NCBI GenBank assembly: GCA_004154925.1
Contig: QJNS01000018.1
Span: 62,001-126,000, forward strand
Direction: 5' to 3'
DNA from: Monosporascus cannonballus
Taxonomy: Eukaryota > Ascomycota > Sordariomycetes > Xylariales
DNA: 64,000 nt
Made by a program: the position numbers and the translations under genes. Shown here piece by piece: positions 23,262-34,373 of the stretch; the first letter of the stretch is position 1; each line of letters begins with the position of its first letter. Under the pieces are notes generated by a model that did not search any database, was not told the DNA's origin, and saw only the letters and a list, made by a program, of their open reading frames with translations.

Positions 23262-24494
23262 CTATTTTAACATGGTGTCAAAAGCCGGGATCAGCGTCTG
23301 TGCAAGCCAGAAAGAGAAGACCAGCTTGGGTCCAGTCATGAGGAGCTGGATAGAGTTAGTGCGCGAGCTGCTAATAGGCGGTCAAGTGAGAACCCACTTT
23401 TGGCACTAATCCCTTGAAGAAACTGGAAAAGCCTTCGTTCTTGGCCATGTTTGACAAGATCCGGAAGCCGCTCTCTGGGTTCTCAAAGTTCCTGTTCTGG
23501 ATACGGGTCTTGATAACATCGAGAGGTGCCGATACCACCAGCGACGCGGAAGCGCCGGCAATGGAAGCAATGAAGTTCTGGAACCACGATGCCTTGTTGT
23601 AGTCGTTCAGTTTGAAGAGGTACTCCTTAGTGAAAGCCGAACCACCAAAGAGCTATTCTATGTCAGAAGGACTTCATCCACGAAAAGCTGCGGCGGTTCA
23701 ACTCTACGTACCGCGAAGGATCCGGGCGCGTTTCTGGCAGCCGTCCAGCCCCATCCTCTGTACAGTCCAAACCCTTCGTCGCTGATGATCTTGAAGATAC
23801 CTCGCCCGCGGAAAGCATCGGGGTTGGTCTGACGCTTGATCTTCAGAACATCTAAGGGAAGCAGGACGATTTCACCGATACCGATGAGACTAGAACTTGT
23901 CAACAACAACCTCGTCCTCCCACACGAAGGAATTCAAAACCCACCTGCCGGCTGTCGAGTGCATAACGGCCTTGCCAGTCTTCTTTCCGAATGCGCTCTC
24001 GAAATCCTTGCCGTAGTGCGTTGCCAGGTATTCCCTTGCGACCGGCTGGCCACCATACTTGTATATTCTCTGCGACACCTTGTACCCAGCAGCGTAACCC
24101 AGGCCCGGGAACAGAGAGAAGAACTTTCGGCCAACCGGTGCATTGGCCTTCTCCTTGAAGATAACCTTGTTCAGCTGGCTCATGTTCCCCACCTATGTCT
24201 CGATTAGAAGATGGTATGGTGTGCGACCCGCAGTGTTTTCCGTACCCGTGTCTGGTTACTCATCAGGCGCTTTGCGATCGTGTCGACCTTGGCGGTGTTA
24301 GCCAGCCATATTGATGCGTCGATCAGATGTCTGGACCTACTGGGTGGAACACAGCCAGCTCGGCAATACCGGCAGATCCTATTACTATCAGCCAAATGCC
24401 ACAGCCGAGTTTGCGACAATCAGCATAGCGCACCGGAACCCAGGAGCCGGGCCACATTGGACTCCCGCTCCTTCGCAGCAACCATGGGTGCCAT
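23262..24494 (-). CDS. GGC1: Mitochondrial GTP/GDP carrier (Ggc1 type)
   Basis: Mitochondrial carrier family member of 301 residues that exchanges GTP and GDP across the inner membrane in yeast; loss there affects mitochondrial iron and DNA. Seven exons (minus): 24494-24434, 24378-24341, 24287-24246, 24192-23945, 23889-23712, 23652-23398 and 23345-23262; every phase agrees. Three carrier signatures are visible: FHPVDTIAKR (split by intron 2), LLPLDVLKIKRQ and SAPLDVIKTRIQ. Between them are Ggc1-specific blocks: LFPGLGYAAGYKVSQRIYKYGGQP, GSLIGIGEIV, YRGWGWTAARNAPGSFALFGG and the tail TGPKLVFSFWLAQTLIPAFD. The dense introns near the 5' end and intact frame mark a functional housekeeping gene. 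Confidence 0.95.
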
Positions 24495-25133
24495 TGTGAG
24501 ATTATGTGAGTAAAGAAGTATCTGTGTTGAAGAAAGACTGTAAGTATTCTATTAGACCGAAGATCAGGCTTAAATGATACTGAGAAGAATGCAAAAAAGA
24601 GAGTTGAGTGGTTTTGGACAACGACGGCGCTCTCGGAGTTGCGAGGTTCACTGATTACAAAATTTCATGGTGCCGGAAAAAATCACAGAGGGCCTAGCAT
24701 TAAGCTGATTGGTTTGCATCCCGCAAAGACTGGAGAAAGTATCGCCAAGTACAAGGGCGCCCCTCCTCCGCCTTATCAGATAGCTCGTAGTTTATGATGA
24801 GCTAGTGGTGGGCTATGGAGTTGGGTCTTATCCGGGGCAACGTCCAAGCTCGGAGCTACGTTCAGGGTCCAGATGTAAACCCCATTTTCGGGACACCCAC
24901 TTGGTCAATGAGCCATAGCTCTGGGCCTTTTAGCGTTCGCCTCCTGTTGCCAACATCACAGAACCCGCTTAAGACACCCTCGTTCCGTCCGTAAGCAAAT
25001 AGTAGCTTGTGCAAGACTGTCGCATGCAATGAAGAAGTGTGATTTAGTGAGGCCTGAAACAGAATAATTCTTAAGAAGACGATAGCGCAGAGTTCGAGAT
25101 AGCATGTTTACATGACCTCCGACTCGGGTAGCA
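24495..25133. other. Intergenic, Ggc1 promoter and AKR 3' side
   Basis: No coding signal. The part adjoining 24494 is the Ggc1 promoter and 5' leader. Confidence 0.5.
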
Positions 25134-26537
25134 TCACTTCCGACCAATAATGAACTGACCGATTACAGTCAAATCTTTTTTCTCTTCTTTCCAGTCCTCG
25201 GGAAGCGGCGTGTCAGCGAATAGGGCAAGTTGGTGCTCCACCGGCCATCTCTCTCCAAACACGGATGCTTTCACCACCAAGTCACGGATATGCTGCGATT
25301 CTTCAGGGGTGAGCTCAACGTGCATCGCATCAAAGTTTCCCTCTATGCACTTATACCTAATGGTTCTGTTCTTGCTATCAATAACTTCCCGACCGAGTAG
25401 CTGGAGGTTAGGAGACAGCACTCACCCAGGAATTGGAAAGATGTCGTCCCCTTGGCTGAGTAGCCAAGCTAGTGCCACCTGACCAACGGTCACGCGTTTC
25501 TTAGTTGCAAGTTCTTTGATGGCCCCGACAAGCTTCATGTTCTTGGGGAAGTTCTCCCTCGAAAACCGCGGGTAGAACCTTCGGATGTCACCCTCCCCGA
25601 AATCGTCCGGCCCCTAGATATCCTCGCCCAGCAAGCCACGGGAGAGGGGAGAGTATGCCACCACGGCTACGCCAAGCTCATGGCAGGTCGCCAAAAGGTT
25701 GTGCTCTGGAGACTCGATCTCGGTGCTGAAGATGCTGTACTCCATCTGAACACACGCAATCGGGTGCACGGCATTGGCACGCCGAAAAATTGCCGGGGAG
25801 ACTTCGGAAAGACCAATGTGCCGAATCTTGCCCTGCCTAAGCATAGTTTCAGTCATTGGCCCCTGATAGTACATGGCCCTGGAATTTTCCATTTGCGACT
25901 TTAATAGGATGAGAGAGCGACACTTACTCCTTTAGCTTGACCATCTCTGCCACAATATGCTCAATAGGGGTGGACCCATCGAGCCGATGGGGGGGTACCA
26001 CAGATCAATGGCCTCCACTCCAAGTCTGTTCAGGCTCTGTTCACAGGCGATCGGTACGTATGCGGCGTCGCCACGGAAACTGAAACCCGTGGGTAGCTGG
26101 ATACCGCCGAATTTTGTGGCAAGGAAGATGTCTTTGCGCTTCTCGGGGTTCAAGGCTAGCCATTTGCTGATGATATCCTCAGCGTCACCCTAAAAGGAAG
26201 ACTCCAGATCGGCAGTGCGCTACTATGATACCGAAGGACTGTGATTCTTAGGTCCTACATAGATGTCACTGGTGTCCCAGAAAGTGCATCCCAGTTCATA
26301 AGCGCGATCAAGCAGGGCAAGGCGTTCAGGGTCAGGTATAGGAGTCGTCAAGCGCGAGCAGGGAAATCCCATGCCCATAGTACCGAAGCCGATTCGTGGC
26401 ACCAGGGGTCCATTCTTGCCCAATGGCCGTAGTACGGGCGAGGGTGATTTCATAATAATATGGACGTGCGTGAAGATTGAATGATGGGAAAGGGCAGGGC
26501 TGTCGTACACGTGTGCTATGATGCGCGTAGAAGACAT
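25134..26537 (-). pseudogene. Aldo-keto reductase with a frameshift and an in-frame stop
   Basis: NADPH-dependent AKR of the YakC/AKR13-like group. Exons (minus): 26453 (or 26537) to 26259, 26189-25928, 25836-25426 and 25365-25134. Seen: RIGFGTMGMGF at the N-terminus, FWDTSDIYGDAEDII across intron 1 (the Asp..Tyr catalytic pair), IFLATKFGG (catalytic Lys), GKIRHIGLSEVSP, VQMEYSIFSTEIE, VAYSPLSRGLL and PIPG/TIRYKC across the last intron. There are two lesions. A G7 run (plus strand, about 25988-25994) puts DLWYP and HRLDGSTPIEHIVAEMVK in different frames; exon 2 length is one base short of what the phases need. A TAG at 25615-25617 interrupts SRGLLGEDI/GPDDFGEGDIRRF. ATG choices are 26537, which adds 28 residues, and 26453, which matches the family start. 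Probably a young pseudogene. Confidence 0.8.
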
Positions 26538-26572
26538 GGATCGAAGCTAGCTGCTGAGAGTCAGATATGCTT

Positions 26573-26582
26573 CCTTATATAG
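26573..26582 (-). promoter_or_regulatory. TATA-like box upstream of the AKR gene
   Basis: A minus-strand CTATATAAGG sequence lies about 36 nt before the ATG at 26537 and 120 nt before the ATG at 26453. The spacing would suit the internal ATG at 26453 as the main start. Positional inference only. Confidence 0.45.
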
Positions 26583-26741
26583 CAGTGTCCCGCTCGCTCG
26601 CATTCGTTGTTCGAGTTACTCAGAGTCCGCACTGAGTCAGACTAGACTCACTGAGTGGAAAACGCGGATTTTAACAAATTGCCAATTCCAGCAGCCTTTA
26701 GAACTAACAGCCGGAGTATAGACGGAGTTCAGCATGACACC

Positions 26742-28381
26742 TTATGTGTTGATATTCTTTGCCGAGATAAACTCATTTGCCTCGTCCACCCCCATGTAAC
26801 TGTCGCGGCCTATCAGCATCGTTCTCAGCGGCTAGGCTTTCCACGCCTAGGTACTTACACGGTCAAGAGGATCTCAGCAAACTCGTCTACATCCTCGCCT
26901 CTTCCGAACTCGAGAAAGTGCTCAAACGAGTAGTTCCTGATGATGAAATGGGGCTTTTCTTTCCACATGCGAGCAAATTTGATCGAGGAATCCGCTTCCC
27001 ATAGATGCCGGGACAGAGTCCAGCGATGAACGTAAGCCCAAGGACCATGATCGTCTGCTCTTCTGTTAGCCCCTAGGCAGAACATAAGGGGAGAAGAATA
27101 TGACTTTTTGCCTCGTGATCCTTCATCTCTACATAGAGCGATATGAAAGAGTGAGCTATTACAATGGTCCTTCGCACCGATTCTGCGAATATCCATCTCT
27201 GACAGCCGCAAAAACTAGTGAGCGAGGATATCATCAGCGACGTCAGGGAGTCCTCACCTCCCACTCTCTTGGTGGCTGCTTTCTCATCGCACTATCCGCA
27301 AGCTGCGCCAAGTCTCCCAAGTTCTCGCGCACCTTGCACAGATCACCCAGCCATGTCTGCAGTAACGGGATGTCCCTCTCACCCTGTGCACGCAGGATGA
27401 CATCCCCATCAAGAAGACGAATAATCTGGTATAGAAAGAGCGCCTGGGTACGCGCAAGCTTCTCCACTGGTGTTGCTACGATACGACCGGCCTCGGCGTC
27501 GACAAGTTCCCTCACGCTGCTGTGAAGTGTTAGCATAACCATGGCCGTGTTTGCCTGTGTGCGGTTTGCGTAGAGGACATTGGCGGCGAAGCAGGTCAGG
27601 ATGCAGTGTGGTGTGTGGTCTCTGTAGAGGTAGCGATGCAGGAAAGGCGTGGCGTTTCGCGTCGCGGTGTCGGTTATGAAGCCTTTCATACGGTTCACAA
27701 TGTAGTGTAGTGGTGCTTTTGGATCATAGAGATGCCATGGTGCCATATGTCCCTGAAATGAGACGGTCAGAACCAGTGTTCCAAGACGGGTGGCAAACGA
27801 TTGTGAACGACGGCGGAATATCCGACAAGGAGCAGGAGTTAGATCGGGCTCACACAAAACTCAGCCATCTTCTTGTAGGATCTTATAACCTCTTCATCCG
27901 CAGGGCTGCTCGGCCGTTCAGTCACAGGCCCCTGTTCGATTTGTACAAGCCATTGATCCTGGGTGGGCGTAATACTATTGCCCATCAAGTCGATGAAAGG
28001 GTCTATGGAAATGTCGACGTCGATAGTAGCGTCCATCACATAGTCCTGCATGGACTCAGTAGGAGAAGTAGCGACGCCGAATTGAGAATCCGTGGGCATG
28101 ATCCCAAGGTAGTTCACGTCCGGCGACTCGCCCGGGGCAAAGGGAGCACATGCGGGGCTTCCGCATGCTCGCCTCCCCATGGCAGGGAATGGCGGCTCAA
28201 ATTCCTCCCTGTCAGGTTGACTAGCCACTTTAGTCTTGCCATAGATGCAAGCGATCTTCTTCCCCGCACACCTAGAGCATATCGGCGTCCGCCTATCGCA
28301 TCGCCTCCTGGCCTGAACACAACTGTTACAGCTTTTCTGTCTCGATTTCGGCAAGCCGCCTGTTGCTGTGGAACCGTCCAT
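26742..28381 (-). CDS. Zn2Cys6 transcription factor
   Basis: Fungal binuclear-zinc regulator, about 462 residues. Exon 1 (28381-27854) carries the DNA-binding domain CNSCVQARRRCDRRTPICSRC...C (C-x2-C-x6-C-x5/6-C-x2-C spacing) near residue 18, then an acidic linker. Exon 2 (27752-27258) and exon 3 (27198-27105) give the conserved middle region (APLHYIVNRMKGF, HTPHCILTCFAANVLYANRT, RWIFAESVRRTI). An exon of about 27072-26859 gives WAYVHRWTLSRHLWEADSS and YSFEHFLEFGRGEDVDEFAEILLTV. A last exon (26799-26742) gives YMGVDEANEFISAKNINT. The junction between exon 3 and the WAYVHRW exon needs a 32-nt intron (27073-27104) to keep frame, which is very short; the alternative is a small frame lesion there. 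The gene lies between the AKR (same strand) and a divergent SDR, so it may regulate them. Confidence 0.82.
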
Positions 28382-28455
28382 TGCGCCCAGGAGGCCGAGA
28401 TCAATGCTGTAGTATGGATTGCGGTGGTTCGTGAAGACGAGTGGGATACGTCAGG

Positions 28456-28470
28456 CGGAGATTCAGGCCG
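28456..28470. promoter_or_regulatory. Candidate Zn2Cys6 site CGG-N9-CCG
   Basis: An inverted CGG/CCG pair with a 9-nt spacer lies 75 nt upstream of the Zn2Cys6 gene start, inside the promoter shared with the divergent SDR. Zn2Cys6 dimers commonly bind such everted or inverted CGG triplets. Assignment to this regulator is inferred. Confidence 0.4.
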
Positions 28471-28504
28471 AAAGTACGCTCGACGAGCGCCGTGAACTTA
28501 ATGC

Positions 28505-28527
28505 TCCGCAACTCCGCAACTCCGCAA
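28505..28527. repeat. Three direct copies of CTCCGCAA in a divergent promoter
   Basis: CTCCGCAA repeats three times at 8-bp period, each containing a CCG triplet, in the 461-nt region between the Zn2Cys6 regulator and the SDR at 28843. It could be a cluster of regulator sites or a simple minisatellite. Confidence 0.5.
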
Positions 28528-28842
28528 GAAAAGCCCCACTTCGCCAAATCCGCCAAACTTCTGCTCACCAAAGAATTCTCCGCATGCCGTGGCGGGTAGA
28601 ATAGGGGTAATGACGCCCCACACCATTTGTGTATATGTAGATTTGTATTCAGTCCCCAAGCCCCAAGGCTGGTCACTAAATATGGAATCTAGCGAGTATT
28701 CAGCCTATCTTTGACAGTGGTGAGGCGGCTGCCAGTTTCCAGATATTGCCCGCGAACACCGGGAAGCCCCGCGTATTCAGACCGACCTAGAACCATTTTA
28801 TACAACAACCGAGCACACTTTTGTTGCTTAAAAGAAAACGAC

Positions 28843-29697
28843 ATGGCAGTAAGAGCTTTAGTGGTGGGCGGGACGAACGGCATGGGATATGCGATGGCCT
28901 GTCGCGTCGCTGCTGAAGCCAATACCTCAGCCGTTATAATAAGTGGTCGTACAAAGCCCAAGAACATTCCGCACGCCGACATGGAGTTTTAACAACTAGA
29001 TGCAACGTCAATGCGCCAAATTAAGCAGTATACGGATACGTTCAAATCGGTACCGGGGCAGAAGCTAGACCTCCTCATCATGACCCAGGGCATTATGACA
29101 ATTGCGGGAAGGACAGAGACACCAGAGGGCATCGATCGCAAGATGGCGCTGCACTATTATGGTAAGCAGCTCCTGATACATGAACTCATTCCAACATTGA
29201 AGGAGGACGCCAAGGTCATCATAGTGTTTGGTGGGATGTTTGGTAGCCCAACCAAGCTTAACTGGGAGGATCTAGGCCTGAAGACGTACTTCAGTCTCGG
29301 CAAGGCAGCAGACCACTGCATGGAAATGAACGACGCCATAGTTCAATTTCATGCTGCGCAACAGCAGCGACAGGGCACCAACAGGCGGCATTTCGTGCAT
29401 GTCCGGCCGGGCGGTGTCAACTCCAGCCTCTACAAACAACTCCCGTGGTATCTGCGGCCCCTGGCACGGGCTGTAGGCAGTCTTATCGGTGTGTCACCGG
29501 ATACTTGTGCAGAGAATCTGTTGAATGGAGCTTCTGAGTGCGCAGCTGCGGGCAAAACGGAGGGTAGATTTTGGAGCAATCCTGATAATAAGGGGCACTT
29601 GATTGCGAATAAAACCATTTGGAGCGACGAGCAGATGAAGAAAATAGCGGATCACACGTGGGAAGTTGTCAATAGAGCAATTAAAAGTAGTTCTTAG
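28843..29697 (+). CDS. SDR-like NAD(P)-binding protein interrupted by one in-frame TAA
   Basis: An intronless frame of 284 sense-or-stop codons. The N-terminus holds a Rossmann motif, VGGTNGMGYAMACRVA. The body has LDLLIMTQGIMT (strand-4 region), AKVIIVFGGMFG and FVHVRPGGVNSSLYKQLPW, consistent with an atypical SDR such as fungal retinol-dehydrogenase-like proteins; the position of a catalytic Tyr-x3-Lys is not clear (TYFSLGKAAD is the nearest). A TAA at 28990-28992 interrupts ADMEF/QLDATSMRQ without any frame change, and no GT..AG intron can remove it. The stop is followed by CAACTA, which fits the CARYYA context known to promote translational readthrough. The product is either a 49-residue peptide plus a rare full-length protein, or the gene is a pseudogene by one substitution. 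The gene is divergent from the Zn2Cys6 regulator. Confidence 0.75.
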
Positions 29698-32600
29698 CGC
29701 GGCGCATTTTTGGGAAGAGGTCTAGCGGATTTGTCCATAAGTTATTGTAATTTGAATGTAGCAATATCACAATTAATGATAAAGGGGGTTAAGGACGATG
29801 AGCAGGTACGAAATCTTATAGTGATAAACAGGTTTTATTTTTTTAAATTAATTTTTTTAACAAAGCCCAACCTTTTAATATGTTGCACGCATGACTTAAG
29901 CCCTCTATTAATTATTCTATTTATGCATTGTAGTTAAAGACTTAATATTCCCCCCTCTTTCTCTGTCGCATACCATTTGATTTGCTTCAGGCCGCATTTT
30001 CTACGATCCTTCGATATATGTCGCTTTTAACTTCCATATGCGCTATCTGCTTACGGACGAAACGCAGGCGCTCATTTAAGTATTCTATCAAAATGCAAAG
30101 GTAGATTTCTATCAACGTAAATTTACCGTGGTGTAAGGAGGGGATTGCCGCCTGAGGCCCAAAAGTTTAAAATCTTTGGTGACTCTAGGCCTGCTAAGGG
30201 GTGGTATTGTCTTGAAATAGTAGTTCTCGTCATGTTAGCAGTTAAGGCATGCTTCACTGTTTACGATGGTGCCGGCAACGAGCCCTATGAGGCATACAGC
30301 CCTTGGGCCTTGGATGGGCTAGGACGTGGAATACCAACTAGGTTCTCAAAGGAAACTCACTCATCCTCTCTAAGTCACTTTCATAAGCGAACTGCCACCT
30401 GGTATAAAAAGTGGAGATTGTCCAGATTCTGGAAATAAAATGCCCGGCAAGAAAAGATCGAGCTTTTCGAGTAGTTCTCTGCAGCGCATTCACCGAATAT
30501 GTTCTGATACAAAATGGCAGCAGCGGATGGCTCGGGCCTCCTATGGAGGCACTGTTTGGGGCACCTCAGTAACCGACGGTGCTAAGCTGTCATATTGCAG
30601 CGTAGGTAACTGGGATAAGAGGGATGGGACAACGACAGGCCATGTCTGAGAGATTTTGTTATGGCGAAGAATATATCGCCCTAATTGGCCAAATGGCGAA
30701 TCCGTTAATTCGGTAACGTTTCTATAAATGTTAAATTCTGCCCTTGAACCAACACTTGAAGGTCACATGTAGCGAGCCGCCAGCTACTTGACGGGCGCTA
30801 CCAGGTGTTCCCAATAACTAGGGTATCGGTAGCATCACTTTCGGTAAAAGCGATAACGAAGCCTCTCTTCCGGCAGCAATACCCACCTAGAGCGAACGTT
30901 ATGGCCTATAGCGGATCAGGGCCCACTAAGTTACGAGCGGGTCTTATGCAGGAACAGGAAGAGATTACATTCCTGCGGTACGACTGTGTGCTGCACAGAG
31001 AGTGGAGCAGTTCACGGAGAGCGGACGGATTTGTTTCCACACCACGCCTCAGAATGCTACTAAGGATCCCATGATTCTATGAATCTGCGAGAGGCGGACC
31101 GGATGAAGATGAGAGAGATGACGGGGTGCAGTACAGAGTAGATTGCAGGATCGTGGATTTTATGCCCGTACGTGCAGCAGCGAAATCCATAGTCTCGGTG
31201 TTGAGTGGTCTGTCACCGGGGGGCTTATTACGGTAGTAGACTAGCAGTGGACGGGTGAGCGGCCGCCAAAGCGGGATTGAGCATTGTTCCTGTGGCTTTT
31301 CGAGTCGAAACCACCCGTCATGAACCACTCGACTGGTATAATGATCGACCGCGGGGTTTTGACAACTTCAACCCTGCTATCGGGCGGGTCGGTAAATGGT
31401 GGTTCTAGACCCGATTCTATAATTTCCAATGGCGAAGCCCGGTTATCTTGAGGAGCCTCAGAGAAGAAGACCTCAGAGCCGACTCCCGAGTTCGGAGGCC
31501 GCATTCTCTGGTCAATGTCCAATTGCTCATTTGATCGCCCGCAGAGACCATCCAATGAGCGCTAAAATTCAGGGTGGGCTATCCCTATTAGCCACAATGC
31601 TAACTTAGAGCTCAATATTGCCTGAAGATCCTTCGATCCAGCAGCACAAAACCAAGATTTATCATGCATATTGTTGTTATACTCCGTACGCTTACACGCC
31701 TCACGCAGGATCACACTAGGAAACCCCATATAAGAGGAAGCAGTATAGTCTGAAGTCGCTTTGCGAAGAGGTGATCCGCTCTTAGGATCGGAGGAAGTTC
31801 TCAGCTTTGGTGCGAAATAAACCCACTTAAGCGTCTCCCTCGAGTTCAATTAAGCTTAACAATAAGGTTTCACCCGTACCCAGCGCTAGCTACCCGAGGG
31901 GCCACGAAAGGGTACCCAGTAAGCAATTACCTATCTACGGCGGCTTCCAGGGGTTCCCCGTGAAGCGCGGCGAACCACATACATAGAGCTTAGGTGGGAC
32001 TGGTGCTACGGGCGTCTCCCAAAGCGGCCACTACTGAGCTACCATTTTGGCCGGATAGGGGTATACAGACGAAAATGGTTTAAATTGTCAAGCTGGAGCC
32101 GGAGCTGAGACCTGCATGCATGTGCGGATGAAGTGACTCGTAATTCAACACCTCATTTGAGAGCGTGACGTTGATATATGGATTGTAGGAGTAGGGGGGG
32201 CAATTCGGTTAAGGATGGGGTTTGTTGGTGAATTGCGGACAGGGGGCTGTAGGGGCTTGATGGAGCTAAGCTTTTTTTCCTCGTGATCTATCATCCGTAC
32301 TATCGGGCGGCAGTCGGCTCGTATCGCACCCGTACGACGTATGGAGCACAAGTGAAATCCTGGACTTAGTGCGATGAGCGGCTTAATGCCTTATGCCTTA
32401 AGTTGTAAAAGAATGGTTTCTCAGAAGAGAGCGTACACTTGCTCAGTTCTACTGTTTCTCCACATATATCATCAACTGAGCGACAAATACAGCGGGCCAG
32501 CGTGCCAACCGGTAGATAAGATAGGGGATGAGAGATCCGTCGATGTGTGTTGGCGAGTCCTGATTTCCCATACTTTACCATAAAATACAGGATCAGCCGG

Positions 32601-32954
32601 ATCGGACTCCCCCGGAATGTAACAGTGTCACCTCAACGAGTACTTGCATCTGCACGTCTGGGGGGGTAGTCAGCTTGGGACAGAAAGGGTAACCCCTTGT
32701 CGGTAGTTTTTCCTTGGCTTCCTGAACACGCAGATGCTCATCCACGATGAGATATAAATACAGCAAATACATACGTGCCCCTTCCGACAGTGTTCCAGTC
32801 AAGCACATACTCTCGTTCTACCATCTTCTCATCATCCCGCCAGGGATTAATTCAGAAGGAAGCCCTTTCGGAAGATAAGGCACCTAATAAGTTGAAAGCA
32901 ACTGTCTTTAACTAGGTCGCTCCGCACTCTTTTTATCCTATTCGATCCCGAAAG
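29698..32954. other. Intergenic, 3.3 kb
   Basis: The first 400 nt are strongly AT-rich. Beyond that the composition is mixed, and only short frames without recognisable protein features occur. A TATAAATA sequence at about 32754-32761 lies roughly 190 nt before the next start codon. No repeats, tRNA or gene relics could be supported. Confidence 0.5.
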
Positions 32955-34373
32955 ATGCTGCGTTCTCTTGCTTTATTCGCCCTCGGGTTTAGTAAGGTAG
33001 CTTATGCTGCCGTTATCGATCAGGAAAGGGACCAGGGCATCCCGGATACTGGCCTAGACACTGGCCCCTGGACGGCCGGCCAGGTTCCCCCTATTGCGCA
33101 AATGATAACACTCAACGATTTTCAAATCGCAGCAAAGAATTCGATGAGAGCACGAGACTATGCGTATTTCCGCACTGGAGTCTTGGACGAGACCAGTAAG
33201 CCTCTAGCCAAACCATATCTCGCCTGGACCCATCTAACGAGCATTGACATCAGCCTACATCAACAACCTTATTATCTGGAACAAGATTCGTCTTAATGGT
33301 TTCCACTTCTCCGACGTGTCTGAGGTAAACTTGGCGTATGTTGCAATACCTTGAGTCTTTCTTGTGCCGATTTACCTCGCTTTACCCCCGTTAATCTATC
33401 GTACAGCACTACGATTCTGGGTTACAAATTCTCAGCGCCATTCTTCTTTGCTCCGGCCGCGAGTGCTGGACGTGCGCATCCTGACGCCGAGGCCAGCATC
33501 ATCAGGGCTGCCGGTAAGGCTGGTATTCTGTATGTGCCTTCAATCTCATCCACCCTCGATATCGAGGAGAAAGCCGCCGCCGCGGTGGATGGTCAGGTCA
33601 TGTTCCATCAGCAATACATCTGGGCGAACGATACCCGCCTGCAAGACGAGCTGGCCCGCATCGAGGCCGGCGGCTTCAGGGCCCTGTTCCTCACCGTGGA
33701 CAACAGGGGCGTCGTCGGCGTGCGGAGCCGGTACCAGCGCTTCTCGAACAGTGGCGACTCGGCGCACAGCTCCACGTTCACCATCGAGGCCTTGAACCGC
33801 CTGCGCAGGTTGACGGACCTGCCCATCGTGCCCAAGGGCTTGACGACGGCGCACGACGTCAAGCTCTGCGCAGAGCTCGGCTTCCCCGCCGTCTACCTGT
33901 CGAACCACGGCGGCCGGCAGGTCGACGGGTTGCCCACGGCTGTCGAGATCCTGCTCGACCTACACCAGCAGTACCCCGAGGTGTTCGACCAGATCGAGAT
34001 CTACGCCGACGGCGGCGTGCGCCGCAGTACGCACATCCTGGCGCTGCTGGCGCTGGGCGTACGCGCCGTCGGCATGGGCCGCCCGCCCATCTTCGCCAAC
34101 GTCTTCGGCGAGGCTGGGGTCACGCGCCTCATTAATATCCTGCGCCAGGAGATGACCACCGAGATGATGAACCTGGGCCAGGCCGACGTCAACCACTGGT
34201 TCGGCAACACCACCTTCATTAACACGCGCCAGATCGAGCTCGAATACTTCGGCGCCCCCCTCACCGTCCCAACGAACAGCACGCCCTTCGTGCATCCTTC
34301 CCCGCCCGGCGGCGGCGGAGTCCCTTCTAACGCGACTGCGAGGCGCGGCACCATGTATATGAATATGGATTAA
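32955..34373 (+). CDS. Secreted FMN-dependent 2-hydroxyacid oxidase/dehydrogenase
   Basis: Member of the lactate oxidase / flavocytochrome b2 / glycolate oxidase family, 429 residues, oxidising an L-2-hydroxy acid through FMN. Exons 32955-33195, 33254-33335 and 33407-34373; phases agree and splicing restores ETTYINNLIIWNKIRLNG and VNLATTILGYKFSAPFFF. A cleavable signal peptide is likely (MLRSLALFALGFSKVAYA), so the enzyme is extracellular or vacuolar rather than cytosolic. Visible core: FFFAPAASAGRAHPDAE, VPSISSTLDIEE, VMFHQQYIW, LTVDNRGVVGVRSRY, PIVPKGLTT (FMN Lys), the catalytic block YLSNHGGRQVDG with the active His and Arg, and phosphate-binding IYADGGVRRSTHILALLALGVRAVGMGR. There is no N-terminal cytochrome b5 domain, so oxygen or an unknown acceptor is expected. 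The frame is intact. Confidence 0.92.
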
